Shown: positions 8,320 through 16,033 of the stretch, piece by piece
How positions within the stretch are numbered: position 1 is the first letter of the stretch
Layout of the letters: each line of letters begins with the position of its first letter
From: Streptomyces sp. ICBB 8177
GTDB taxonomy: Bacteria; Actinomycetota; Actinomycetes; Streptomycetales; Streptomycetaceae
Assembly: GCF_003144095.1 (NCBI RefSeq)
Contig: NZ_NSKH01000023.1
Span: forward strand, 1 to 64,000
DNA length: 64,000 nt
Reading direction: 5' to 3'
The notes under the pieces: model-generated
Database searches by the model: none
What the model saw: only the letters and a program-made list of their open reading frames with translations
What the model was told of the DNA's origin: nothing
Program-made: the position numbers and the translations under genes

Positions 8320-10464
8320 GTGTCCAAACTGACCGACCTGCCGAAACGGATCCTCATCGGCCGGGCGCTGCGCAGCGACAAGCTTGGTGAGACCCTCCTC
8401 CCCAAGCGGCTCGCGCTTCCCGTCTTCTCGTCCGACCCGCTCTCCTCCGTGGCCTACGCGCCGGGCGAGGTGCTGATCGTCCTGTCCGCGGCGGGCATCA
8501 CCGCGTACCACTTCAGCCCGTGGATCGCGGTGGCGGTCGTGGTCCTGATGCTCACCGTGGTCGCCTCCTACCGCCAGAACGTGCACGCCTACCCCTCGGG
8601 CGGCGGCGACTACGAGGTGGCGACCACCAACCTCGGGCGGCGGGCGGGCCTGACCGTCGCCAGCGCGCTGATGGTCGACTACGTCATGACCGTGGCGGTC
8701 TCCATCGCCTCGGGCGTGGAGAACCTCGGGTCGGCCATCCCGTTCGTCCAGCAGAACAAGGTGCTCGTCGCCCTGCTGATGATCATCCTGCTGATGGTGA
8801 TGAACCTGCGCGGGGTCCGGGAGTCGGGCACGATCTTCGCCATTCCGACGTACGCCTTCGTCATCGGTGTGTACTGCATGATCATATGGGGAGCCATCCG
8901 GCTCGCCGGCGGTCATCACATGAGCGCGCCGTCCGCCCACTACACGGTGCACGCCACCAGCACCGGGCTCGCCGGCTTCGCGATGGTCTTCCTGCTGCTG
9001 CGCGCCTTCTCCTCCGGCTGCGCCGCGCTGACCGGTGTCGAGGCGATCAGCAACGGCGTGCCCGCCTTCCGCAAGCCCAAGTCGAAGAACGCCGCCGCCA
9101 CGCTGCTGATCATGGGCGTGCTCGCGGTCACCATGTTCTGCGGCATCATCGCGCTGGCGCTCAACACGCACGTGAAGATGGCCGACAACCCCGGCGTCAA
9201 CCTGCTGTCCAACGGCAAGCCGGTCGGCTCCGGCTACGTGCAGGACCCGGTGATCGCCCAGGTCGCCGCCGCCGTCTTCGGCAAGGGCTCGGCGCCTTTC
9301 GTCTTCCTCGCCGCCGTCACCGCCCTGGTGCTGTTCCTCGCGGCGAACACCGCGTACAACGGCTTCCCGGTGCTCGGCTCGATCCTGGCGCAGGACCGCT
9401 ACCTGCCCCGGCAGCTGCACACCCGAGGCGACCGGCTGGCGTTCTCCAACGGCATCGTGCTGCTGGCGATCTTCGCCTGCGTACTGGTCTACATCTACGG
9501 GGCCGACTCCTCGCGGCTGATCCAGCTCTACATCGTCGGCGTCTTCGTCTCCTTCACTCTCAGCCAGACCGGCATGGTGCGGCACTGGAACCGCCACCTG
9601 CGCACCGAGACCGACAAGGCCAAGCGCCGCCACATGATGCGCTCGCGCGCCATCAACACCTTCGGCGCGTTCCTGACCGGTCTGGTGCTGATCGTCGTGC
9701 TGCTGACGAAGTTCACCCACGGCGCCTGGGTCGCGGTGCTGGGCATGTGCCTGTTCTTCGCGATGATGACCGCCATCCGGCGCCACTACGACCGGGTCTC
9801 CGACGAACTGGCCGCGCCGGAGGAGCCGACCGAGGAGACGGTCATGCCGTCCCGGGTGCACACCATCGTGCTCGTCTCCAAGATCCACAAGCCGACGATG
9901 CGCGCGCTGTCGTACGCGAAGCTGTTCCGCTCGGACTCCCTCGAGGCGGTCACCACCAACGTCGACCCGGCCGACACCAAGGCGCTCCAGGCGGAGTGGG
10001 AACGCCGGGGCATAGACGTGCCGCTGAAGGTCCTGGACTCGCCCTACCGCGAGATCACCCGCCCGGTCATCGAGTACGTGCGCGGTCTGCGCCGCACCAG
10101 CCCGCGCGACGTGGTCAGCATCGTCATCCCCGAGTACGTGGTCGGCCACTGGTACGAGCACCTGCTGCACAACCAGAGCGCGCTGCGCCTCAAGGGCAGG
10201 CTGCTGTTCACCCCCGGTGTGATGGTCACCTCGGTGCCGTGGCAGCTGGACTCCAGCGAGGTCGCCCGCAACCGCTACAAGCGCGGCCAGGGCTGGACCG
10301 CGCCCGGTTCGGTCCGCCGCGGCGAGATCCGCCCGGCGGTACGCGGCGCGGCGGCGGGCAAGCCGTCCGGCGGCGCGCCCTCCGGCGGCACCGGCACGCC
10401 GGGCTCCGGCGACAAGCCCGCCAACGGCGGGACGCCGGTGGCGGGCACGCGCTCCGACTCGTAA
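8320..10464 (+). CDS. APC-family permease, KimA-like potassium importer
   Basis: A 714-residue membrane transporter. The N-terminal motif order (KRILIGRALRSDKLGE, FSSDPLSSVAYAP, YRQNVHAYPSGGGDYEV, LMVDYVMTVAVSIASG) matches the KimA/YdaO group of proton-coupled potassium importers in the APC superfamily. About 12 membrane helices are followed by a cytoplasmic C-terminal domain from residue about 505 (HTIVLVSKIHKPTMRALSYAKLF) that resembles a universal-stress-type regulatory domain, and then by a disordered Gly/Pro-rich tail. It starts at a GTG; TAACAT (8308-8313) lies 6 bases upstream, so the start may be leaderless. No cyclic di-AMP riboswitch fits in the upstream space. Amino-acid transport is the alternative assignment, but less likely. 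Confidence 0.88.
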   Translation: MSKLTDLPKRILIGRALRSDKLGETLLPKRLALPVFSSDPLSSVAYAPGEVLIVLSAAGITAYHFSPWIAVAVVVLMLTVVASYRQNVHAYPSGGGDYEVATTNLGRRAGLTVASALMVDYVMTVAVSIASGVENLGSAIPFVQQNKVLVALLMIILLMVMNLRGVRESGTIFAIPTYAFVIGVYCMIIWGAIRLAGGHHMSAPSAHYTVHATSTGLAGFAMVFLLLRAFSSGCAALTGVEAISNGVPAFRKPKSKNAAATLLIMGVLAVTMFCGIIALALNTHVKMADNPGVNLLSNGKPVGSGYVQDPVIAQVAAAVFGKGSAPFVFLAAVTALVLFLAANTAYNGFPVLGSILAQDRYLPRQLHTRGDRLAFSNGIVLLAIFACVLVYIYGADSSRLIQLYIVGVFVSFTLSQTGMVRHWNRHLRTETDKAKRRHMMRSRAINTFGAFLTGLVLIVVLLTKFTHGAWVAVLGMCLFFAMMTAIRRHYDRVSDELAAPEEPTEETVMPSRVHTIVLVSKIHKPTMRALSYAKLFRSDSLEAVTTNVDPADTKALQAEWERRGIDVPLKVLDSPYREITRPVIEYVRGLRRTSPRDVVSIVIPEYVVGHWYEHLLHNQSALRLKGRLLFTPGVMVTSVPWQLDSSEVARNRYKRGQGWTAPGSVRRGEIRPAVRGAAAGKPSGGAPSGGTGTPGSGDKPANGGTPVAGTRSDS

Positions 10465-10486
10465 CGGCGGTCGGTTCCCCTCGGCG

Positions 10487-10529
10487 GACGAGCCCGCCCG
10501 GTGCCCTCGGGGCGCTGGGCGGGCTCGTC
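10487..10529 (+). terminator. Terminator hairpin after the KimA-like permease
   Basis: A perfect 13-bp stem, GACGAGCCCGCCC (10487-10499) with its complement at 10517-10529 and a 17-base loop, starting 23 bases after the permease stop codon. Confidence 0.75.
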
Positions 10530-10548
10530 GGCGTGAGCGCCCTCGCGC

Positions 10549-10614
10549 ACCACGTACGCACCACGTACGCACCACGTACGCACCACGTACGCGCCACGTA
10601 CGCGCCACGTACGC
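10549..10614. repeat. Six tandem 11-bp repeats with CGTACG core
   Basis: Six head-to-tail copies of an 11-base unit, four of the form ACCACGTACGC and two of the form GCCACGTACGC, occupy this stretch. Every unit contains the self-complementary hexamer CGTACG, so each is a potential protein-binding site, and the 11-base period keeps all copies on roughly one face of the helix. The array ends about 16 bases before the -10 hexamer of the RNA methyltransferase gene and so reaches its -35 region. It could be an operator array or a local slippage product. Confidence 0.85.
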
Positions 10615-10630
10615 ATCGCCGCCGTCCGCG

Positions 10631-10636
10631 TAGACT
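10631..10636 (+). promoter_or_regulatory. Putative -10 element of the RNA methyltransferase gene
   Basis: TAGACT matches the streptomycete -10 consensus TAGRRT/TAGACT and lies 40 bases before the GTG start. The corresponding -35 position falls in the last unit of the 11-bp repeat array. Confidence 0.5.
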
Positions 10637-10676
10637 GGACGGCTGTTGTCCCTGCTGACCTGGAGCCCCGGTCGAC

Positions 10677-12050
10677 GTGAACCACCGCACCCGCACGACG
10701 CCTCGTACCAACCGTACGAAGGACCAGGACGCCCCGGGGGCGGCCGCCTCGCTCGTCGGTGAGCGCTACGAGGTCGAGGTCGGCCCGGTCGCGCACGGCG
10801 GGCACTGCATCGCCCGGCACGACGGGCGGGTGCTGTTCGTACGGCACGCGCTGCCGGGTGAGCGGGTGATCGCGCTGATCACCGAGGGCGACGAGGAGTC
10901 GCGGTTCCTGCGGGCCGACGCGGTCGAGGTGCTCCAGGCGTCGAACGACCGCGTGGAGGCGCCCTGCCCGTACGCGGGCCCCGGCGCGTGCGGCGGTTGC
11001 GACTGGCAGCACGCGGCGCCCGGTGCGCAGCGCAGGCTCAAGGTCGCCGTCATCACCGAGCAGCTGGAGCGGCTGGCAGGGCTGACGCCGCAGGAGGCGG
11101 GCTGGGACGGCACGGTGATGCCGGCCCCCGGCGACAAGGTCGAACGCGGCAAGGTCCCCGCGTGGCGCACGCGGGTGCAGTACGCGATCGACGGCGAGGG
11201 TTTCGCGGGGCTGCGCAAGCACCGCTCGCACGAGGTGCAGGTCATCGACCGCTGCCTGATCGCCGCACCGGAGGTGGCGGAGCTGGGCGTGGAGCGGCGG
11301 CACTGGCCGGACACGGAGTCGGTGGAGGCGATCGCGGCGGCGGGTTCGTCCGACCGCCAGGTGGTCATCACCCCCAAGCCTGACGGGCGGCTGCCGCTGG
11401 TCGAGCTGGACCGGCCGGTGTCGGTGCTGCGGGTGGACGACCAGGGCGGCGTGCACCGGGTGCACGGGCGCGGCTTCGTACGGGAGCGCGCGGCGGGCCG
11501 CACCTGGCGGGTCGGCGCGGGCGGCTTCTGGCAGGTGCATCCGCAGGCGGCGGACCTGCTGGTACGCGCGGTGCTCGACGGTCTCGCGCCGCGGCGCGGG
11601 GAGACGGCGCTCGACCTGTACTGCGGCGTGGGCCTGTTCGCGGGCGCGCTGGCGGAACGGGTGGGGGAACGCGGCGCGGTCCTGGGCATCGAGTCGGGCA
11701 AGCGCGCGGTCGAGGACGCGCGGCACAACCTGGCCGACTTCGACCGCGTGCGGATCGAGCACGGCAAGGTGGAGCAGGTGCTGCCCCGCACCGGCATCAC
11801 GGAGGCCGACCTCGTCGTCCTCGACCCGCCCCGAGCGGGAGCGGGCCGTGCCACGGTCCGTCAGCTGGCGTCCATGACCCCGAGGCGCATCGCCTACGTA
11901 GCCTGCGACCCGGCCGCCCTGGCCCGGGACCTGAAGTACTTCGAGGCGGAGGCCTACGCCCCGGTGTCACTGCGGGCGTTCGACTTGTTCCCGATGACGC
12001 ATCATGTGGAGTGCGTGGCGATCCTCGAACCGGCGGCTAAAGGCTCCTGA
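10677..12050 (+). CDS. TRAM-domain class I SAM-dependent RNA (uracil-5) methyltransferase
   Basis: A 457-residue enzyme of the RlmC/RlmD/TrmA family, which transfers a methyl group from S-adenosylmethionine to C5 of a uridine in RNA. Visible elements: an N-terminal TRAM domain (about 25-85); a cysteine cluster CPYAGPGACGGCDW that in relatives binds an iron-sulphur cluster; the SAM motif LDLYCGVGLFAG; the DPPRAGAG motif; and the catalytic-Cys region YVACDPAALARDL. The length is normal. The 3' end of the gene is the apparent integration site of a small island: its final codons are repeated at 15587-15643. The last residues (LEPAAKGS) therefore were probably donated by the island. Confidence 0.93.
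   Translation: MNHRTRTTPRTNRTKDQDAPGAAASLVGERYEVEVGPVAHGGHCIARHDGRVLFVRHALPGERVIALITEGDEESRFLRADAVEVLQASNDRVEAPCPYAGPGACGGCDWQHAAPGAQRRLKVAVITEQLERLAGLTPQEAGWDGTVMPAPGDKVERGKVPAWRTRVQYAIDGEGFAGLRKHRSHEVQVIDRCLIAAPEVAELGVERRHWPDTESVEAIAAAGSSDRQVVITPKPDGRLPLVELDRPVSVLRVDDQGGVHRVHGRGFVRERAAGRTWRVGAGGFWQVHPQAADLLVRAVLDGLAPRRGETALDLYCGVGLFAGALAERVGERGAVLGIESGKRAVEDARHNLADFDRVRIEHGKVEQVLPRTGITEADLVVLDPPRAGAGRATVRQLASMTPRRIAYVACDPAALARDLKYFEAEAYAPVSLRAFDLFPMTHHVECVAILEPAAKGS
12006..12025 (+). repeat. Left attachment-site core (attL-like)
   Basis: The 20 bases GTGGAGTGCGTGGCGATCCT, in the last codons of the RNA methyltransferase gene, recur exactly at 15599-15618 in the same orientation. Similarity continues less perfectly on both sides. 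This is the expected signature of site-specific recombination into the 3' end of a conserved gene. Confidence 0.75.
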
Positions 12051-12106
12051 CCTGCGGTTTTGTATGTGCGCATTATGTGCGGTGTGGGCGTTACGGGCGA
12101 AATCTT

Positions 12107-12143
12107 GACGCTGAAATGACGCTCGTGACGCTCATTTGACGCT
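12107..12143 (+). repeat. Four phased GACGCT sites near the left island end
   Basis: GACGCT occurs at 12107, 12118, 12127 and 12138, that is at spacings of 11, 9 and 11 bases. The 20-base segment at 12126-12145 differs by one base from a segment at 15480-15499 near the other end of the island. Recombinase arm-type sites or excisionase sites are a plausible role. Confidence 0.5.
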
Positions 12144-12207
12144 CCTCCTGATGGAGTGTCAGGCGCGTTCGGGCGCTGGTCAGGTCGCCTGCAGCGGTGG
12201 GGAATGG

Positions 12208-12480
12208 TTGGCTTTTCGGTAAATAGCCCCCAGCGTTGGCGGGCGGGTTGCATGTGCTGGAACTCCGCGGGCCCTCTGAAAGTCGCCGCCGGCTTCCACT
12301 CGGCGAGCTGCGGGCGGACGGCCACGATAGGCGGGTGAGCAGCGTAGGACCACGACCCGTCCCACGTATGGTGATGGCGCTTATTGAAAGCGGCCACTCC
12401 CTGCTCGGGGGTGACCCCACACCCGCTCAGTGGATCCCTCACGCATCCGGCACAGACCGTGGCGAGCCTCCTGGCCGAAG
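12208..12480 (-). pseudogene. Possible degraded reading frame in the island's left end
   Basis: The minus strand carries an open stretch whose translation looks protein-like, including VCAGCVRDPLSGCGVTPEQG, then AAFNKRHHHTWDGSWSYA and a WGLFTEKP segment. It has no credible start and runs out of frame into the hydrolase 3' end. I do not recognise the family. The Cys spacing does not match WhiB. It may be the remnant of a mobile-element gene. A further SD-like AGGAGG followed by ATG at 12135 on the minus strand opens only a 14-codon frame. Confidence 0.3.
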
Positions 12481-12545
12481 GGGTCCTGGCCTGGTGGGGC
12501 CACCTGGTCCTCCAGCACAGGGGGCTCCGTTTCGGAGTCCGCGGT

Positions 12546-13328
12546 TCAGCGCTGCTGCTCCGGGAGATGACGGACGAAGTCCAGTAGCAGGGTGCAGAAC
12601 GCGGAGGGTTGTTCCAGTGGCGCGAGGTGCCCTGCGGCGGGGATGAGCACGGTTTCACCTGCGTCGAGGTCCCGGGCCAGCCCTTCGCCTCCCTCGAAGA
12701 AGTCGGGCATGTCGTGTTCACCGACACCGACCAAGGCGGGGACGGTCAGCGTGCGCAGCACCGCCGTTCCCTCCCCGAGCGGGTCCGCCGCCTGAGACGG
12801 CTCGCCGTGGGCGAGTTGTTCGGTGAGTTGGCGGCGGAGCATGCGGGCCGCGTGCGCGCGTACGTCGTCGGTCGCGCCGGCCGAGGTCCACGCTTCGACG
12901 CCGGCTTTCACGGCTGCGTCGAGGTCGCCGGCGGCGAGCGCCGTTCTTTCGGCGTCCCAGGCGGCTTGCAGACGGGGAGAGGCTGGCTGGTCGTGGGGCC
13001 GATACCCGACGAGCACCAAGCCTTCGACCCGCTCGGGCGCTGTGACGGTTGCCTGGAGTGCCACCAGGGCACCGAGGGAGTTCCCGGCCAGGACGAAGCG
13101 GTCGGCCCCGAGGTGGTCGAGGGTGTCGAGTACGTCCGTCCAGGGGGATACCTCGCGGTCGGCGGGCACGAACGCGTCACCGTGGCCGGGCAGGTCCAGG
13201 GCGATGGCCCGCAGGCCCGCATCGGCGAGCAGGGGAAGGTGGGGGCCCCACATGGTGCGGTCGGTGGGTCGGGCGTGCAGCAGGACGACGGGGCGGCCTC
13301 GGCCCGCTTCGTCGGAGGGCAGCAGCAT
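12546..13328 (-). CDS. Alpha/beta hydrolase
   Basis: A cytoplasmic alpha/beta-hydrolase-fold enzyme of about 260 residues; the substrate is unknown. The oxyanion region is VVLLHARPTDRTMW, the nucleophile elbow is GNSLG (the usual GxSxG), a Asp lies in VGVGEHDMPDFF, and the catalytic His is in AAGHLAPLEQP. It is the last gene of the island operon. I placed the start at the ATG of MLLPSDEAGRGRP because homologues begin here. A GTG at 13436 overlaps the reductase stop (GTGA) and would add 36 low-complexity Pro/Ser-rich residues by coupled translation, so that start cannot be excluded. Confidence 0.85.
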   Translation of the reverse strand: MLLPSDEAGRGRPVVLLHARPTDRTMWGPHLPLLADAGLRAIALDLPGHGDAFVPADREVSPWTDVLDTLDHLGADRFVLAGNSLGALVALQATVTAPERVEGLVLVGYRPHDQPASPRLQAAWDAERTALAAGDLDAAVKAGVEAWTSAGATDDVRAHAARMLRRQLTEQLAHGEPSQAADPLGEGTAVLRTLTVPALVGVGEHDMPDFFEGGEGLARDLDAGETVLIPAAGHLAPLEQPSAFCTLLLDFVRHLPEQQR

Positions 13329-13432
13329 GGCAAGCGTCTTTTCTTCGGTGGGGACAGGGAGGGGAGAAGGAAGCGGGGAAACAGCCGGCTCACGGTGTGA
13401 AGGAGCAGGAGATCTGCCTTCCCGGGCGGCTG

Positions 13433-14332
13433 TCACGCTGCGGCAGTCAGTTCGTCGGCCTCCGCGTCGCTCAGCATCAGGGACGCCGCCGCCAGGTTCT
13501 CCTCCAGGTGCGCGACCTTGGAGGTCCCGGGGATGGGCAGGACGACGCCGGAGCGGGCCAGTAGCCAGGCCAGCGCCACCTGCGACGGGCCGGCGTGGTG
13601 GGCGGTCGCGATCCGGTCGACCGGGCCGCCGGCGCGGGCCAGCTCGCCCGCGGCCACCGGTGCCCAGGGAATGAAGCCGATGCCGTGGCGGGTGCAGTAC
13701 TCCAGGACGTCAGCGGAGCTGCGGTCGGTGAGGTTGTAGCGGTTCTGCACGGTGGCTATTTCCACGATCGTGCGGGCCTGCTGGATCTGGTCGACAGTGA
13801 CCTGGGACAGTCCGATCGCGACGATCTTGCCCTCGTCCTGGAGCCTCTTCAGCTCGCCGACCTGGTCCTCCAACGTGACCTTCGGATCGATGCGGTGCAA
13901 CTGGAACAGGTCGATGTGATCCACGCCGAGCCGGCGCAGACTCATCAGGGCCTGCTGACGCAGATACTCGGGGCGGCCCACCGGCGGCCATGCGGCTGGG
14001 CCGAGGCGCATCAGTCCCTCGTCGGTTCTGATCACGTCGGGCCCGTTGCGGGTCAGCCCGGCCTTGGTCGCGATCAGCACGTCGTCGCGGTAGGGATGGA
14101 CCGCCTCCCGGATGATCTCCTCGCTCACATACGGGCCGTAGGAGTCCGCGGTGTCGATCAGCTGTACGCCGAGTTCGACGGCGCGGCGCACCACACGCAC
14201 GCACTCCTGACGGTCCTCGGGCTCACCCCACACCCCGAGTCCGGTCAGGCGCATGGCGCCGAAACCGAGACGGGCGACCTGCTTGCCGGCGATCTCGAAG
14301 GTGCCGGCGGCGTCGGAGAGCGACGCAGTCAT
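13433..14332 (-). CDS. Aldo/keto reductase
   Basis: A 299-residue NADPH-dependent oxidoreductase with the TIM-barrel AKR fold. The catalytic tetrad is readable: Asp and Tyr in [11 protein letters not shown], Lys in VLIATKAGL, and His in [10 protein letters not shown]. The phosphate-binding region [16 protein letters not shown] near the C-terminus is typical of the AKR families that use NADPH. It overlaps the upstream regulator gene by 4 bases (ATGA) and its stop overlaps a possible start of the hydrolase. Within the island it is likely induced together with the hydrolase, perhaps for detoxification of a carbonyl compound (inference). Confidence 0.93.
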   Translation of the reverse strand: MTASLSDAAGTFEIAGKQVARLGFGAMRLTGLGVWGEPEDRQECVRVVRRAVELGVQLIDTADSYGPYVSEEIIREAVHPYRDDVLIATKAGLTRNGPDVIRTDEGLMRLGPAAWPPVGRPEYLRQQALMSLRRLGVDHIDLFQLHRIDPKVTLEDQVGELKRLQDEGKIVAIGLSQVTVDQIQQARTIVEIATVQNRYNLTDRSSADVLEYCTRHGIGFIPWAPVAAGELARAGGPVDRIATAHHAGPSQVALAWLLARSGVVLPIPGTSKVAHLEENLAAASLMLSDAEADELTAAA

Positions 14333-15195
14333 GATCGGGGTTCTCCTTCTTCTGCGGGAGTGGCCTGGTCCGTCAGGACCACTTCTTGCTCGGACAGCCG
14401 GCCGAGCAGGACCAGGGCGTCGGCGCTGGCGCTGCCGGGTTCCGCGCTGTACACGGACAGATGCTGTCCGGGGGCGCTGGTGACGGCGAGTGCCTCGAAG
14501 TGCAGACGTATCTCACCCACCTGTGGGTGCCGCAAGTGCTTGTCTTCATGCGTACGGGGACGGACCTCGTAGTGCGCCCACAGGCCCGTGAACGCGGGGC
14601 TGCGCACGCTCAGTTCGCCGACGACCCGCTCGATCCGCTCGTCCTGCGGGAACTGCGAGGAGGACGCCCGCAGGTTGCCCACCGCGATGCGCGCCGCGTG
14701 GTCCCAGTCGGCGTAGAACTCGCGCGCGAAGGGATCGAGGAAGATCATTCGCAACAGGTTGTCGTACCGGGCGAAACCTCCGTACAGCTCCCGCGCCATC
14801 GCGTTGGCCGCCAGCACGTCCTGCGCCGCCCCGACCACGAAGGCCGGCACTTCACGCATGCCGTCCATCAGCCGCAGCAACTCCGGAGCGACGCTGGTCG
14901 TGGCAGCCGCCGCGCCGAAGGCGGACAGGCCCAACCGGAACAGATGGGTGGCCGCCGCGTCGTTCAGCCGCAGTGCCCCGGCGATCGCCCGCAGCACCTG
15001 CTCGGACGGGTGCCGCTCACGGCCCTGCTCCAGCCGGATGTAGTAGTCCGTGCTCATCCCGGCCAACAGCGCCACTTCATCCCGCCGCAACCCCGGCACC
15101 CGCCGCGACCCGTCGTCGGGCAGGCCGACATCCGCCGGCACGACCGCCGCCCGGCGGGCTCGCAGGTAGTCGCCGAGTTCGTTCACGCTTTCCAT
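14329..15195 (-). CDS. XRE-family transcriptional regulator with MmyB-like ligand-binding domain
   Basis: A 288-residue regulator. The N-terminal helix-turn-helix (about residues 5-80) includes [28 protein letters not shown], the hallmark of the MmyB/SCO4944-like group. The C-terminal part (about 105-265) is the MmyB-type PAS-like domain ([42 protein letters not shown]) which in the family can bind fatty-acid-like ligands. The ATG at 15195 is 35 bases downstream of a perfect 7-3-7 palindrome, the likely autoregulatory operator. The gene is translationally coupled to the reductase and hydrolase it probably controls. Confidence 0.93.
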   Translation of the reverse strand: MESVNELGDYLRARRAAVVPADVGLPDDGSRRVPGLRRDEVALLAGMSTDYYIRLEQGRERHPSEQVLRAIAGALRLNDAAATHLFRLGLSAFGAAAATTSVAPELLRLMDGMREVPAFVVGAAQDVLAANAMARELYGGFARYDNLLRMIFLDPFAREFYADWDHAARIAVGNLRASSSQFPQDERIERVVGELSVRSPAFTGLWAHYEVRPRTHEDKHLRHPQVGEIRLHFEALAVTSAPGQHLSVYSAEPGSASADALVLLGRLSEQEVVLTDQATPAEEGEPRS

Positions 15196-15230
15196 GACAG
15201 CCACGCTAATCGCGGAGGGACGCCGGGGCG

Positions 15231-15247
15231 TGGGTGCGCTGCACCCA
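15231..15247. promoter_or_regulatory. Perfect palindrome TGGGTGC-GCT-GCACCCA, probable operator
   Basis: A 17-base perfect inverted repeat lies 35 bases upstream of the MmyB-type regulator start, in the expected promoter region of the three-gene operon. MmyB-type regulators commonly bind palindromes near their own genes, so autoregulation is the natural reading. Confidence 0.6.
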
Positions 15248-15586
15248 TCCGAACACGACAGCCGAGCACGCATCCACGGATAGCCGCAGCACACCCTCCC
15301 ACGCCCGCGGCCGCGGTCGTAGCGTCGGTGCTGCCTCCAGTCACCGCGCTGCCGACCGGACCCCGATGCCGCCTCTGCCGTCCTCATCAGACCCCTCCTT
15401 CCGGACGCGCTGAGGTCGGTCGTTGATGTACGCGACCCGCTCATGCAACCCGCTGAAGTGGGTCAGCACGCTTCCGCCGTGACGCTCGTTTGACGCTCTG
15501 GACCCTTGGCAGCCCGTCTCCCGAGCCAATAAACCTCCTCTGACCTGCGCTTTCCCCTGCTACCGCGCCCTGTGACATCTTCGGCA
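15248..15586. other. Gene-free right part of the island
   Basis: No convincing coding frame is present on either strand in these 340 bases. The notable content is two GACGCT sites 11 bases apart (15481-15497), inside a segment nearly identical to one near the left end, and a CTGACCTGCGCTTT block (15537-15550) that echoes CTGACCTGCGGTTT just after the left core (12046-12059). Confidence 0.6.
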
Positions 15587-15643
15587 ATGACACAGCACGT
15601 GGAGTGCGTGGCGATCCTGGAGCCGGTGGGGGAGCGCGGCTGA
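15587..15643 (+). pseudogene. Displaced 3' end of the RNA methyltransferase gene (attR side)
   Basis: These bases read MTQHVECVAILEPVGERG-stop, clearly homologous to the end of the intact methyltransferase gene (MTHHVECVAILEPAAKGS-stop), with 20 bases identical at 15599-15618. There is no upstream gene body. This is best explained as the original gene end, cut off when the island integrated and replaced the last codons with its own copy. Confidence 0.75.
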
Positions 15644-16033
15644 CGCGCGGCTTCGCGGCGTGTGCCTGGTCTGCGCAGGAGGCGGCGAGGGTGCGTGCCC
15701 GGAGGGGGAGTGGGCTCGGCGAGCGGGCGCTGCCCCGGCTTCCCAGACTTCCCCCTGGCGCCCGTTTGTCGTTCCGATGATGGGAAAAGCTCCCCGCAGA
15801 GACCGGGAAGCGGGCTCGGACAGACGCACCACGCGGGTGCCGGTCCTCGGGCGGGCTGCCGTTGTGGTCCTCGTCGGAGCGCACGTCGGTGACCACGGCT
15901 GAGCCGCCTTCGGGGCCCGGCCGGGCGGACTCGTTCCAACCGGGCGGCTGGCAGGGGAACTGCTACGGCCCGCGCGGTGTCTAGGTCGGTGCAGGGGCAG
16001 GGGCAGGGAAACGATCACAGGGCGGGCATCACC
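15644..16033. other. Non-coding stretch before the L,D-transpeptidase gene
   Basis: Frames on both strands are open for up to 150 codons but show no recognisable protein or start with a ribosome site. A plus-strand frame ending SFQPGGWQGNCYGPRGV-stop at 15984 has no start codon beyond TTG. I see no tRNA or palindromic operator. The end of this stretch should hold the transpeptidase promoter. Confidence 0.5.

Larger units (their letters stand above)
12006..15618. mobile_element. Putative small genomic island in the 3' end of the RNA methyltransferase gene
   Basis: The stretch is bounded by direct copies of the methyltransferase 3' end (12006-12025 and 15599-15618) and contains, near each boundary, clusters of GACGCT sites that look like recombinase arm sites. 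The cargo is a three-gene operon (MmyB-type regulator, aldo/keto reductase, alpha/beta hydrolase). No integrase or transfer gene is visible, so it would be a degraded or non-autonomous element. The end of the resident gene is left displaced at 15587-15643. The assignment is inferred from the repeats; a comparison with an empty site was not possible. Confidence 0.6.

Noticed and set aside
8251-10608. 785-codon open frame opposite the KimA-like permease
   Set aside because: Translation is His/Gly/Asp-rich low complexity and spans the repeat array; the plus strand encodes a clear transporter.
10549-10614. CRISPR array
   Set aside because: Units are 11 bp, contiguous and without spacers; no cas genes in the window.
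12208-12480. WhiB-like protein fragment on the minus strand
   Set aside because: Cys spacing C-x2-C-x7-C differs from WhiB and the G[VI]WGG turn is absent.
12006-15643. Integration into a tRNA gene
   Set aside because: No cloverleaf-forming tRNA sequence is found at either end; the repeated segment is the coding end of an RNA methyltransferase gene.
15781-15984. Short plus-strand frame ending SFQPGGWQGNCYGPRGV
   Set aside because: No ATG/GTG start or ribosome site and no recognised family; too little support for a gene.
15977-16033. Upstream GTG start for the L,D-transpeptidase
   Set aside because: It would add a Gln/Gly-rich polar leader in front of the signal sequence, which would spoil a lipoprotein signal.
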